Of a stretch of 64,000 nucleotides of DNA, positions 54,804 to 63,920 are shown piece by piece. The position numbers and the translations under genes are program-made. The notes beneath the pieces are model-generated. The model ran no database searches, had not been told where the DNA came from, and saw only the letters and a list, made by a program, of their open reading frames with translations. Source of the stretch: Carboxylicivirga sp964602515 (GTDB lineage: Bacteria; Bacteroidota; Bacteroidia; Bacteroidales; Marinilabiliaceae); contig CAZRRJ010000008.1 of the NCBI GenBank assembly GCA_964602515.1, forward strand, positions 1 to 64,000, written 5' to 3'. Each line of letters starts with the position of its first letter. The stretch's first letter is position 1.

Positions 54804-56354
54804 TTATTCCATTACCCATGGAACATGTTCTGATTGGTAAAAGTTAACACCAAGTTCTTTTAAGCGTTTCCCGTGTTTTCCTAACCTGACTTTGTAGTTT
54901 TCCCACTTTTGAAGTGCTGCAGGTGACCAGGCAATTTCAGCATGCCCAAGTATCCGTGGAAAAACAAGGTATTCGATATCGTCCATATTTTCAACTGTTT
55001 CAGTCCACAAGGGGGCTTCAATACCAAGAATATTCTCTTTAGAGATTTTTTCAACCAAAGTGGCGGGATTCCATTCGTATGCTTCTTTTACCTCAATAAG
55101 AGCTGCCCAATCTAATCCAATATGTGATGTAGAATCATATTTCATGTCTAAATAAGCCTGCTTTGATGGAGACATAATAACTTTGGCTCCTTTTTCAACT
55201 CCCATAGATGCATTTTTATCCTTCGCCCAATATTGAACTATGTCAGTATTATCAATGCCGGCATGAGCCATTTCATCCCAACCAATCATGGTTTTATTGT
55301 ACTTTTTAACGATTTCTTTAGTACGATTGATAAAATAGATATAGTCGTTTTCTTTGGTTACATGCGACTCATCACCACCAATATGAATATATGGTCCTTC
55401 AGTAAGTGCTGCTACTTCACGTATAACATCATCAACAAATTTGTACGTTTCTTCTTTACGTGTTGCAAGCGTACTAAAGCCTACCTCGGTACCAGTGTAT
55501 AAGTCAGCTTTTTTCTTTGTTCCGTTTAACTCCGGGTAGGCTGCAATAGCTGCATTAGTATGCCCTGGCATATCAATTTCAGGAACAACCGTTATGTGCC
55601 GTTGTTTGGCATACTTCACAATTTCTTTAAACTGAGCTTGGGTATAAAACCCTCCATTGCCACCACCTACTTGTGTACGTGCACCAAAAGAAGTTAATCT
55701 TGGCCATGATTTAATCTCAATTCTCCAGCCCTGATCATCGGTTAAATGCAAATGTAGTACATTAATTTTATAAGCAGCAATCAAGTCAATAATACGCTTA
55801 ACATCATCTACACTAAAGAAATGACGCGATACATCAAGCATAAACCCCCGGTAATCATATTGTGGATAATCGGTAATCATACCCGATGGAGCAATCCATG
55901 AGGTTTGTTTTTCACCAACTTGTTTTAATGATTGTAAGAATGTTTGTACTCCCATGGCTATACCAGCTGGCTTATTTGCACTAAGTACAATTAACTTTTC
56001 ATTAATGATTAATTTGTATCCTTCATTTCCCAACTTATTGAATCCTGTATCAATGGTTAAATAAATTCCATTACTAGGGGGCTGGGGTACAACATTAACA
56101 GACGGTTTAATACCTGTTAATCTCAGAACTTGTTTTGCCAATAAAGTAGCTGTTTGATTTAGTTCTTCAGAGCCCTCTTCCACAAATATTTTTGACTTTT
56201 CATTTAAGCAGAAAGAGCTTCCTGTTGCTAATACTTCTACCGGAATGGGAATTAAACTAACTTTAGACAAATCTGCAGGAATGGGTTTTTGGCACGATAT
56301 AGCAATTTGCATTACTACACCAACGGCAAAGGCTGCCATCATTTTTTTAATCAT
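54804..56354 (-). CDS. Beta-N-acetylhexosaminidase (GH20), lipoprotein
   Basis: 516 residues. The lipobox IAISC gives a lipidated Cys21. A GH20b domain (~30-165) precedes the TIM barrel, which starts YRGFMLDVSRHFFSVDDVKR. The substrate-assisted catalytic pair is D328-E329 in HIGGDESH. Other conserved blocks are HLHLTDDQGWRIEIK, PEIDMPGHTNAA and WAALIEVKEAYEWNP. It removes terminal GlcNAc/GalNAc from glycans or chitin fragments, in the periplasm or at the surface. No polysaccharide-utilisation genes are adjacent. Confidence 0.94.
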   Translation of the reverse strand: MIKKMMAAFAVGVVMQIAISCQKPIPADLSKVSLIPIPVEVLATGSSFCLNEKSKIFVEEGSEELNQTATLLAKQVLRLTGIKPSVNVVPQPPSNGIYLTIDTGFNKLGNEGYKLIINEKLIVLSANKPAGIAMGVQTFLQSLKQVGEKQTSWIAPSGMITDYPQYDYRGFMLDVSRHFFSVDDVKRIIDLIAAYKINVLHLHLTDDQGWRIEIKSWPRLTSFGARTQVGGGNGGFYTQAQFKEIVKYAKQRHITVVPEIDMPGHTNAAIAAYPELNGTKKKADLYTGTEVGFSTLATRKEETYKFVDDVIREVAALTEGPYIHIGGDESHVTKENDYIYFINRTKEIVKKYNKTMIGWDEMAHAGIDNTDIVQYWAKDKNASMGVEKGAKVIMSPSKQAYLDMKYDSTSHIGLDWAALIEVKEAYEWNPATLVEKISKENILGIEAPLWTETVENMDDIEYLVFPRILGHAEIAWSPAALQKWENYKVRLGKHGKRLKELGVNFYQSEHVPWVME

Positions 56355-57028
56355 GTTAAATTTTTTTTAAGTTTATCGGTTTTAGAGTGTAATAATGGAA
56401 TTACAACGCTTAGTAATCAAACCCGGTTATTATCGAGTGGGAAGTATTCCAAAAGACATTCTACCCAAATATACAAAACTCCCTGATAATCTTCTTAAGT
56501 TAGTATTTTCAATACCTCAAATTTTATAAGTACAAAGGATGATAGCGTTTTAATGGTTTGCTTAGCTTGTTCGCTAGCAATGTTATTATGGAACCTAATT
56601 AAATGATATATATATATAAATTAGTCTATCAATAATTCCGTTAACTATTAAGTATAAAACAGGTTTTACTATAACTTAAAAAGTTTCAAAAGTTGGATAG
56701 AAATTGAGTGAAAATTTAATAAACACGATAAATATATTATTTTTGTTGAATCCAACGCAATCCTAAAGCAATCTGAAGTAATCACTTAATCAGGAAATAA
56801 TGCTGTAAAGGATAGTAATTATCTCTTTTAATAATAATCAGGACAATATTGTATTTAGATAAACCTTCTAAATGCTGGGTTAAATTGCTATGATTAGTAA
56901 AATAAAGGTAGGGTATTTTGTGAGAAAATAGTGTTTAGATGATAGATATAGTCGTTTTCTGTTATCTATACTGTCTTGTACGTGAAACTATATAATATTC
57001 ATTTTATAACTCCATTTTATTAACAATT
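56355..57028. other. Divergent intergenic region
   Basis: 674 bp, very AT-rich, between the hexosaminidase and peroxidase genes, which read outward. It should hold both promoters. No RNA, repeat or coding remnant was recognised. Confidence 0.35.
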
Positions 57029-58411
57029 ATGAAACTAAAAAAAAGAAAGATTCTTGTTTTTACTGTATTAGGGCTTATTTTAGTTCTGGTAGTCGCTAAT
57101 TTATTGGAAGATCATACTTCGTACCAGGAAAGTGCGGAGAATAACATCAGGAGTAAAGCTTTAGCTGTATTGAAAGATAATGATTGTATGAACTGTCATT
57201 TGCCCGAACAGCCACTGCCGGCTATAGCTAAACTTCCTCTTATTGGTAGTATTATTGCAAATGATGTTGAGTTGGGCGTTAGAAGCTTTAAAATAAATGA
57301 CCTTATCAGCAACCTCGAATCAAATAATAAGGTATCAGAAACAAATATTGCAAAAATTGAGCATGCAGTATTGTATAATACAATGCCAACGCTAAACTAC
57401 AAAGTAATACACTGGGGGGCGACTTTAAACGATGATGAAAAAAATGTTTTGCTTAACTGGGTAAAAGAGGAAAGGAGCAAGTATTACAAGTCAACAACAG
57501 CTGATGTGGCATTTAAAAATGAGCCTATAAAGCCAATAGAGACTCTATGGAAAACAGATCCAGCAAAAGTTATGCTGGGTAACGCTTTGTTTCATGACAC
57601 TCGCTTATCTGCCAATAACACTATATCATGTGCTACCTGCCACAGTTTGAGTAAAGGTGGTACTGACCAGTTACCAGTATCAGTAGGCATTCACGATCAA
57701 GAGGGACCAATAAATTCGCCAACTGTTTTTAATGCCGTTCATAACATAGCCCAGTTTTGGGATGGAAGAGCAGCAGACTTGCAGGCACAGGCTGCCGGCC
57801 CACCTCTTGATTCCAAAGAAATGGGGAATAAGTCTTTTGATGAAATAGTGGAAAGATTAAGCAAGGATGAAAATATGGAAGTAAGCTTTAAAGCTATTTA
57901 CCCTGAAGGAATAACACAAAATTCAATCACAGATGCTATTGCCGAGTTTGAAAAAACACTGTTAACACCTGATGCTCCATTTGATAAATACCTGAGAGGA
58001 GATATAAATGCTATTACTGAAGAGCAAAAGGAAGGTTATCGCTTGTTTAAAGAGCGAGGTTGCACCAACTGTCATGCCGGTGAAGCTGTAGGAGGCCTAT
58101 CATTCGAACGCATGGGCATATTTGGTGATTATTATGCCGACAGGGGAACGGAATTAACCGAGGCAGACAAGGGAAGAGCTAAGTGTACAGGAGAAGAGAA
58201 AGATATGTATTATCAAAAAACACCAATACTTCGTAATGTAAGTCTTACAGCACCATATTTTCATGATGCTTCGGCAAAAACACTTAAAGAAGCTGTTGTT
58301 GCTATGGGCAAATACCAGGTGAAGAACAGTTTAACAGATAAGGAAGCAGAAATGCTTGTACAGTTTCTGGAATCATTAACCGGAGAGTACAATGGTGTGG
58401 TATTAAAATAG
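57029..58411 (+). CDS. Di-haem cytochrome c peroxidase with an extra N-terminal haem domain
   Basis: 460 residues. An N-terminal membrane anchor (ILVFTVLGLILVLVVANLL, 8-26) precedes a haem-binding domain with C53-MN-C56-H57 (DCMNCHLPE). The CcpA/MauG module follows, with C201-AT-C204-H205 (SCATCHS) and C345-TN-C348-H349 (GCTNCHAG); NALFHDTRLSANNTISC and FWDGRAADLQAQAAGP are family landmarks. It reduces hydrogen peroxide in the periplasm using c-type cytochromes. Three CxxCH motifs rather than two suggest an internal electron relay. Confidence 0.93.
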   Translation: MKLKKRKILVFTVLGLILVLVVANLLEDHTSYQESAENNIRSKALAVLKDNDCMNCHLPEQPLPAIAKLPLIGSIIANDVELGVRSFKINDLISNLESNNKVSETNIAKIEHAVLYNTMPTLNYKVIHWGATLNDDEKNVLLNWVKEERSKYYKSTTADVAFKNEPIKPIETLWKTDPAKVMLGNALFHDTRLSANNTISCATCHSLSKGGTDQLPVSVGIHDQEGPINSPTVFNAVHNIAQFWDGRAADLQAQAAGPPLDSKEMGNKSFDEIVERLSKDENMEVSFKAIYPEGITQNSITDAIAEFEKTLLTPDAPFDKYLRGDINAITEEQKEGYRLFKERGCTNCHAGEAVGGLSFERMGIFGDYYADRGTELTEADKGRAKCTGEEKDMYYQKTPILRNVSLTAPYFHDASAKTLKEAVVAMGKYQVKNSLTDKEAEMLVQFLESLTGEYNGVVLK

Positions 58412-58482
58412 CTCTCTAAAAAGCTTATATGAAGAACCATGTTAATTGAACTTTCCTCTTCCACTCAGGTCATGGGGAAGTA

Positions 58483-58499
58483 CCACGATGAAATCGTGG
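58483..58499. repeat. Short perfect hairpin with flanking direct repeats
   Basis: CCACGAT-GAA-ATCGTGG (58483-58499), flanked on both sides by ATGGGGAA (58472-58479 and 58503-58510). This looks like a small repetitive extragenic element, but no second copy was seen in the window. Confidence 0.4.
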
Positions 58500-58534
58500 A
58501 GATGGGGAAACTTGTCGTGATCAACTTATAAAAA

Positions 58535-58572
58535 AGGCTGTTTCAAAACAATGAAACAGCCTCTGTTTTATG
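58535..58572. terminator. Terminator between peroxidase and phosphohexomutase genes
   Basis: Perfect 11-bp stem AGGCTGTTTCA/TGAAACAGCCT (58535-58545 with 58552-58562) between convergent genes, with T on both outer sides. Confidence 0.8.
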
Positions 58573-58587
58573 AGAATTTATATTGCT

Positions 58588-60336
58588 TTATATTCCTAAA
58601 TCCTTCACAATACTATCAATAATAGCATCTGCCTTATCGTTGGCCGGATAGAATTCTTCTTTACTGTTCATAGGTACCTGAACTTCAAAATAAAATTTAA
58701 TCTTAGGCTCTGTACCGGATGGGCGTACTGATACTTTGTAGCCTTTCTCTGTAAAGAACTGGAGAACATTTGAAGTGCCAGGCAAATCTATGGCCTCATG
58801 CTTGTTATCTAAAACATGAAAAGTATCCAGTTTAGAATAATCTTTGATAATACTTACCCTGTCATCAGCCAGTGTTTGCGGGGGAGTAGTACGAAAATCA
58901 GCCATTATCTGTTTGATCTCATCAGCACCCGATTTTCCTTCACGAACAATATATATCATCTTTTCTTTAGAGAAGCCATACTCCATGTAAATATCCTGAA
59001 GTACATCAAATAAAGTTTTGCCATTATCCTTGGCCCAGGCAGCTATCTCAGCTGTTATAGTAATAGATGCAACAGCATCTTTATCGCGCACATAATCACC
59101 CGGTAAAAAGCCGTATGACTCTTCACCACCACAAATGTATTTTTTCTGTCCTTCTAACTCACGAATAACTTTTGCTATCCATTTAAAACCAGTATAAACA
59201 TCAAAAAACTTAACATCGTTTTTTATTGCTATTTCTTTTATTAACTCAGAAGTAACAATCGTTTTTACAATATATTCTTTGCCGGTTAAGCGACCTTGTT
59301 CTTTCCATTTTTTTAGAATGTACCATGTTAATAGTGTAGCTGTTTGGTTACCATTAACCAATACAAAATCATCCGCTTCATTTCTTACTGCTATACCTAA
59401 ACGGTCACTATCCGGATCTGATGCCATAACGATATCAGCACCTGTTTCTTTGGCTTTATTTAAGGCCATCTCTAAAGCTGCTGGCTCTTCAGGATTTGGC
59501 GAAATAACAGTAGGAAACTCACCACTTACCACATCTTGCTCAGGTACATTAATCACATTTTCAAAGCCACATTTACGCAGTGCAGCAGGAATCATTTTTA
59601 CGCCTGTTCCGTGAATTGGTGAGTAAACCACTTTTAAGTCTTTGTTACGGTTAATCAATTCCTGATCAAGAACCAGGCTTTTTACCTGTTCCAGGTATTG
59701 ATTATCCATATCTTTACCCAATATCTCAATCAGGTCTTTTTTGCCATCAAACTTAATATCATTAACCGATGCTATATTATTTACTTCATCAATAACATTA
59801 GTATCATGTGGGGCAGTTAACTGTGCTCCATCGTTCCAGTAGGCCTTATAGCCATTATAGGCTTTAGGGTTATGCGATGCCGTTATAATTACACCACTTT
59901 GGCAACCCAGCTGGCGGATAGCATAAGAAATTTCAGGTGTAGGGCGTAAATCTTCAAATAAATAAGCCTTAATACCATTAGCGCTAAATATGTCAGCAAC
60001 TACCTGGGCAAATAAACGACTGTTATTACGGCAATCGTAACCAATTACAGTACTTATTTGCTCAATATCGCTAAAATTCTTTAATAAGTAATTGGCTAAA
60101 CCCTGCGTGGCAGCACCAACAGTATATATATTCATACGATTAGAGCCGGCACCCATAATGCCTCGTAAACCACCTGTTCCAAATTCCAGATCCTTATAAA
60201 ATGAATCAATCAATTCAGTTTTATCTTTATTGTCCATCATCTTTTTGATGGCAGCCTTCGTTTCAGCATCGTAGTTACCATCAAGCCATAATTGGGCTTT
60301 CTTAATAACTGCGGTTAATACATCCTGATTTTGCAT
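58588..60336 (-). CDS. Phosphoglucomutase/phosphomannomutase
   Basis: 582 residues, the long alpha-D-phosphohexomutase form. The phosphoserine loop is ITASHNPKAYNGYK with S154. The metal loop is ASDPDSDRLG, the sugar loop ICGGEESYGF and the phosphate-binding loop VRPSGTEPKIKFYF. It interconverts glucose-1-P and glucose-6-P (or the mannose equivalents), feeding nucleotide-sugar synthesis. It follows rfbD by 34 nt on the same strand and is the last gene of that operon. Confidence 0.93.
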   Translation of the reverse strand: MQNQDVLTAVIKKAQLWLDGNYDAETKAAIKKMMDNKDKTELIDSFYKDLEFGTGGLRGIMGAGSNRMNIYTVGAATQGLANYLLKNFSDIEQISTVIGYDCRNNSRLFAQVVADIFSANGIKAYLFEDLRPTPEISYAIRQLGCQSGVIITASHNPKAYNGYKAYWNDGAQLTAPHDTNVIDEVNNIASVNDIKFDGKKDLIEILGKDMDNQYLEQVKSLVLDQELINRNKDLKVVYSPIHGTGVKMIPAALRKCGFENVINVPEQDVVSGEFPTVISPNPEEPAALEMALNKAKETGADIVMASDPDSDRLGIAVRNEADDFVLVNGNQTATLLTWYILKKWKEQGRLTGKEYIVKTIVTSELIKEIAIKNDVKFFDVYTGFKWIAKVIRELEGQKKYICGGEESYGFLPGDYVRDKDAVASITITAEIAAWAKDNGKTLFDVLQDIYMEYGFSKEKMIYIVREGKSGADEIKQIMADFRTTPPQTLADDRVSIIKDYSKLDTFHVLDNKHEAIDLPGTSNVLQFFTEKGYKVSVRPSGTEPKIKFYFEVQVPMNSKEEFYPANDKADAIIDSIVKDLGI

Positions 60337-60370
60337 TGCTTTTAATATTTTGGTGTGTTAGATGATCAGT

Positions 60371-61246
60371 TTACTTTTCCATTATTAACAGACACTTTTT
60401 TAAGCTGTCGAGCCAATATGGAATATTTATATTATAAACGTCCTTAATCTTACCCTTGTTTAATACGCTATAGGCTGGGCGTGGTGCAGGGCTTGCGTAA
60501 TCTTTTGTTTCAATAGGTTTTACATTACAAGTTATGCCTTTTTCGTGATGAATGGCAAGGGTAAAATCGTACCAGCTTGCAACACCCTCGTTGCTGTAGT
60601 GGTAAATTCCAGGCACAAATGGCGTAGTATTGTCAATATCAGCCTTAATAATGTGCAATATCGTTTCGGCCAAATCGCCGGCATAGGTGGGTGTCCCAAT
60701 CTGGTCGAAAATAATACCCAGCTCATCACGTTCATTGCCCAGGCGAATCATTGTTTTAACAAAGTTATTGCCATAAGTAGAGTATAGCCACGATGTACGG
60801 ATAATGATTGAGGCCGGATTCGTTTTGAGTAGCTTTTGTTCCCCGGCTAACTTACTTGCACCATATACCGATTGTGGCGATGTTGGGTCGTTTTCGGTGT
60901 AAGGGGAGTGGGTTTTTCCATCAAATACATAATCGGTTGAAATATGGATAACCTTAGCCCCGGTTTTAGCAGCTGCATCTCCAATAACAGCTAAGGCATT
61001 GCTGTTAATTTTAAAAGCCAGATCACTATCCTCCTCCGCTTTATCAACAGCGGTGTAGGCCGTGCAATTTATAATATAATTAAAGTTTTTATCCGTAATT
61101 GTCTTTGTCAGTTTAGCACTGTTTGTTACATCAAGCGATTCAAAGTTTGTAAATGTAAATTCGGTTTGCACAAGACTAGTGTGTAAAGATTTTATTTCTT
61201 GTCCCAACTGACCTTCAGAGCCAATTACCAATATTTGCTTTATCAT
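60371..61246 (-). CDS. rfbD: dTDP-4-dehydrorhamnose reductase
   Basis: 291 residues. The NADPH-binding motif is GSEGQLGQEI (9-18). Further landmarks are VIHISTDYVFDGKTHSPYTE, and the catalytic Y-x-x-x-K in SVYGASKLAGE. It makes dTDP-L-rhamnose, the last step of the pathway. It overlaps rfbC by 4 nt. Confidence 0.95.
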   Translation of the reverse strand: MIKQILVIGSEGQLGQEIKSLHTSLVQTEFTFTNFESLDVTNSAKLTKTITDKNFNYIINCTAYTAVDKAEEDSDLAFKINSNALAVIGDAAAKTGAKVIHISTDYVFDGKTHSPYTENDPTSPQSVYGASKLAGEQKLLKTNPASIIIRTSWLYSTYGNNFVKTMIRLGNERDELGIIFDQIGTPTYAGDLAETILHIIKADIDNTTPFVPGIYHYSNEGVASWYDFTLAIHHEKGITCNVKPIETKDYASPAPRPAYSVLNKGKIKDVYNINIPYWLDSLKKCLLIMEK

Positions 61247-61803
61247 ATGCTGTATACAAAGTTGTGTTCTGCCTCTTTAAAGCCGGGTAAAATACTGTCT
61301 TTTGACGAGATGACTGCTTTTTCTTCTGGAATCTTCCAGTCAATGTTAAGCGTTACGTCATTATAAGCTATACCACGCTCAGCCTCCTGGTTATAGTAAT
61401 TATCGCATTTATACATAAAAACCGCTTCCTCACTCAAGACCGAAAAACCATGTGCAAATCCTTGGGGAATAAAAAAATGAAGCTTGTTTTCTGCCGAAAG
61501 TTCAATGGCATAGTGCTGACCAAAAGTAGGCGAGTTTTTGCGTAAATCCACTACTACATCTAATACACATCCAGAAACAACATGTACCAGTTTTGATTGC
61601 GAGTAAGGAGCTAGTTGGTAATGTAATCCACGTATAACACCATAAGTTGACTTAGAAATATTGTCTTGAATAAAATCAGCTGTAATACCTGCCTCTTTAA
61701 ATCTGTTTTCAGCAAATGACTCTAAAAAAAAGCCTCTGGGATCGCTAAAAACCATTGGTTTAATAATTAAAAGGTCTGGTATGTCAGTTTTAATAATCTC
61801 CAT
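61243..61803 (-). CDS. rfbC: dTDP-4-dehydrorhamnose 3,5-epimerase
   Basis: 186 residues, cupin fold, normal length. Landmarks are DPRGFFLESFAENRF, FIQDNISKSTYGVIRGLHYQ with the catalytic His, and PQGFAHGFSVLSEEAVFMYKC. It epimerises dTDP-4-keto-6-deoxyglucose at C3 and C5. A consensus -7 element lies before it, so rfbC-rfbD-mutase is probably one transcript. Confidence 0.95.
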   Translation of the reverse strand: MEIIKTDIPDLLIIKPMVFSDPRGFFLESFAENRFKEAGITADFIQDNISKSTYGVIRGLHYQLAPYSQSKLVHVVSGCVLDVVVDLRKNSPTFGQHYAIELSAENKLHFFIPQGFAHGFSVLSEEAVFMYKCDNYYNQEAERGIAYNDVTLNIDWKIPEEKAVISSKDSILPGFKEAEHNFVYSI

Positions 61804-61821
61804 ATAAAAACGATTTGATTA

Positions 61822-61829
61822 CAAATATA
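61822..61829 (-). promoter_or_regulatory. Candidate -7 element of rfbC-rfbD-mutase
   Basis: The minus strand reads TATATTTG, an exact TAnnTTTG match, 18 nt upstream of the rfbC ATG. The -33 element is not clear. Confidence 0.55.
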
Positions 61830-61919
61830 GAAAGATATTAAGTGCAATCTCTTTTCAGAAATCAAATTAATAGCAAATGAATATTAAAAGATATTAATTG
61901 TAAGATATTGATTTGTAGG

Positions 61920-62801
61920 TCATAAACCCTGATTAGCTATTTTAATTAAATACATGCCATATTCATTCTTTTTCAATGGTTTTGCCAGTTTCAGTAGCTG
62001 ATTTTTATTAATATACCCTTGTGTATAAGCTATCTCTTCAATACATGCTATTTTTAAGCCTTGGCGGTTTTCAATTGTTGAAATAAAGTTGGCTGCCTGC
62101 AATAGGCTGTCATGTGTACCAGTATCCAACCAAGCAGCACCCCGACCCAGTTTGGTCATTTTTAACCTGTCCTCCTTTAAATAAAGCATGTTAAGATCGG
62201 TAATCTCTAATTCGCCTCGTTTTGATGGTTTTAAAGCTTTAGCCTTTGAAATAACATCATTACTATAAAAGTAAAGTCCTGTAACTGCATAATTACTCTT
62301 CGGATGTGTTGGTTTCTCTTCCAAAGAAAGAATATTGCCATTCTCATCAAATTCAGCAACACCATATCGTTCAGGATCATTAACGTAATAACCGAAAACA
62401 ACAGCGCCATCTTTAGTTTGAGATGCATTGGTTAAAATTTTACTAAAGTCATAGGCATAAAAAATGTTATCGCCTAACACCAATGCTACATCATCATCGC
62501 CAATAAATTCTTCACCAATGATGAAGGCTTGTGCTAAACCATCTGGCGAGGGTTGTTCGGCATATGATATTTTTAAACCTAAATCAGAACCATCGCTGAA
62601 CAGGTGTTTATATAATGGTAAATCATGAGGTGTACTAATAATTAGTATCTCACGAATACCTGCCAGCATAAGAACTGATACAGGGTAATAAATCATAGGC
62701 TTGTCATAAACTGGAATAATTTGTTTCGAAATACTTTTAGTAACAGGGTACAAACGTGTTCCTGAGCCTCCTGCCAATACGATACCTTTTCTCTTGTTCA
62801 T
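61920..62801 (-). CDS. rfbA: Glucose-1-phosphate thymidylyltransferase
   Basis: 293 residues, normal length. The nucleotidyltransferase signature GGSGTRLYPVTKSISKQIIP is near residue 12; DNIFYAYDF, EITDLNMLYL and LDTGTHDSLL follow. It makes dTDP-glucose from glucose-1-P and dTTP. The 116-bp gap to rfbC carries a promoter element, so rfbA probably groups with the decarboxylase upstream. rfbB (the 4,6-dehydratase) is not in the window. Confidence 0.95.
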   Translation of the reverse strand: MNKRKGIVLAGGSGTRLYPVTKSISKQIIPVYDKPMIYYPVSVLMLAGIREILIISTPHDLPLYKHLFSDGSDLGLKISYAEQPSPDGLAQAFIIGEEFIGDDDVALVLGDNIFYAYDFSKILTNASQTKDGAVVFGYYVNDPERYGVAEFDENGNILSLEEKPTHPKSNYAVTGLYFYSNDVISKAKALKPSKRGELEITDLNMLYLKEDRLKMTKLGRGAAWLDTGTHDSLLQAANFISTIENRQGLKIACIEEIAYTQGYINKNQLLKLAKPLKKNEYGMYLIKIANQGL

Positions 62802-62836
62802 GATTCTTGGTGTTAGTTGTTGCTTAACTGCTGGAC

Positions 62837-63787
62837 TTAGGCTTTACCTTCCTTTAACAAGTTATCAAAATAGGTTATGGTTTTAGATAAGCCTTCTTTT
62901 AACTGGATATTTGGCGACCAATTGTTTAGTTTTTCACTTGCCAGTGAAATATCTGGTTGGCGCTGCAATGGATCATCAGCTGGTAATGGCATATATGTTA
63001 TTTTTGATCTGGATCCGGTTTGCTCAATAATTTCTTGTGCCAGTTCGAGCATAGTAAATTCATTGGGATTACCAATATTAACAGGTCCGTTAAAGTTTTC
63101 AGTATTCATCATTCTGGTCATACCTTCAACCAAATCATCAACATACTGAAAACTGCGGGTTTGCTTACCATCGCCAAAAATTGTAATATCTTCTCCTTTT
63201 AAAGCCTGAACAATAAAGTTAGAAACTACACGGCCGTCATTTGGATTCATTCGCGGGCCATAGGTGTTGAAAATACGAATGATGCGAATATCAACATCGT
63301 TTTGTTCATGATAGTTAACAAATAAGCTTTCGGCACAACGTTTGCCCTCATCGTAGCATGAGCGGATACCAATAGGGTTAACATTGCCCCAATAATCTTC
63401 TTTCTGCGGATGTACCAAAGGATCACCATACACCTCGCTTGTAGAAGCTTGTAATATACGTGCCTTAATACGTTTGGCTAAACCAAGCATATTAATTGCT
63501 CCCATCACTGATGTTTTAATGGTTTTGATAGAATTAAACTGGTAATGAACAGGGGAGGCAGGGCAAGCCAGATTGTAAATTTGATCTACCTCTACAAAAT
63601 AAGGATGGGTAATATCGTGGCGAATCAGTTCAAAGTATGGGTTGTTCATAAGGTGAACAACATTATCTTTAGCGCCGGTGAAATAGTTGTCCATGCAAAT
63701 TACTTCATTGCCTTCATTCAAAAGGCGTTCGCATAAGTGTGAACCAATAAAACCAGCTCCTCCAGTAACTAAAATGCGTTTTTTCAT
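62837..63787 (-). CDS. UDP-glucuronate decarboxylase (UDP-xylose synthase)
   Basis: 316 residues, extended SDR. The Rossmann start is TGGAGFIGSHLCERLL (8-23). The diagnostic blocks are YNLACPASPVHYQ, LQASTSEVYGDP and CYDEGKRCAES, with the catalytic Tyr and Lys three residues apart. These match UXS rather than RfbB or GalE. It turns UDP-glucuronate into UDP-xylose; the ugd gene just upstream supplies the substrate. It lies 35 nt before rfbA on the same strand. Confidence 0.92.
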   Translation of the reverse strand: MKKRILVTGGAGFIGSHLCERLLNEGNEVICMDNYFTGAKDNVVHLMNNPYFELIRHDITHPYFVEVDQIYNLACPASPVHYQFNSIKTIKTSVMGAINMLGLAKRIKARILQASTSEVYGDPLVHPQKEDYWGNVNPIGIRSCYDEGKRCAESLFVNYHEQNDVDIRIIRIFNTYGPRMNPNDGRVVSNFIVQALKGEDITIFGDGKQTRSFQYVDDLVEGMTRMMNTENFNGPVNIGNPNEFTMLELAQEIIEQTGSRSKITYMPLPADDPLQRQPDISLASEKLNNWSPNIQLKEGLSKTITYFDNLLKEGKA

Positions 63788-63868
63788 ATCTTGTATATCA
63801 ATCAGATTCTAGAATTGTCGTTAATTTAAAGTAATTGTCATTTTTAATAACCAAAGTTAAATAAAAAA

Positions 63869-63899
63869 AGCCTGAAAGATATAAAGTGTCTTTCAGGCT
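63869..63899 (-). terminator. Terminator of ugd
   Basis: Perfect 11-bp stem AGCCTGAAAGA/TCTTTCAGGCT (63869-63879 with 63889-63899). The T run reads out on the minus strand, about 22 nt after the ugd stop. Confidence 0.85.
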
Positions 63900-63920
63900 C
63901 ATTCACCTAAAATTAAGGTA

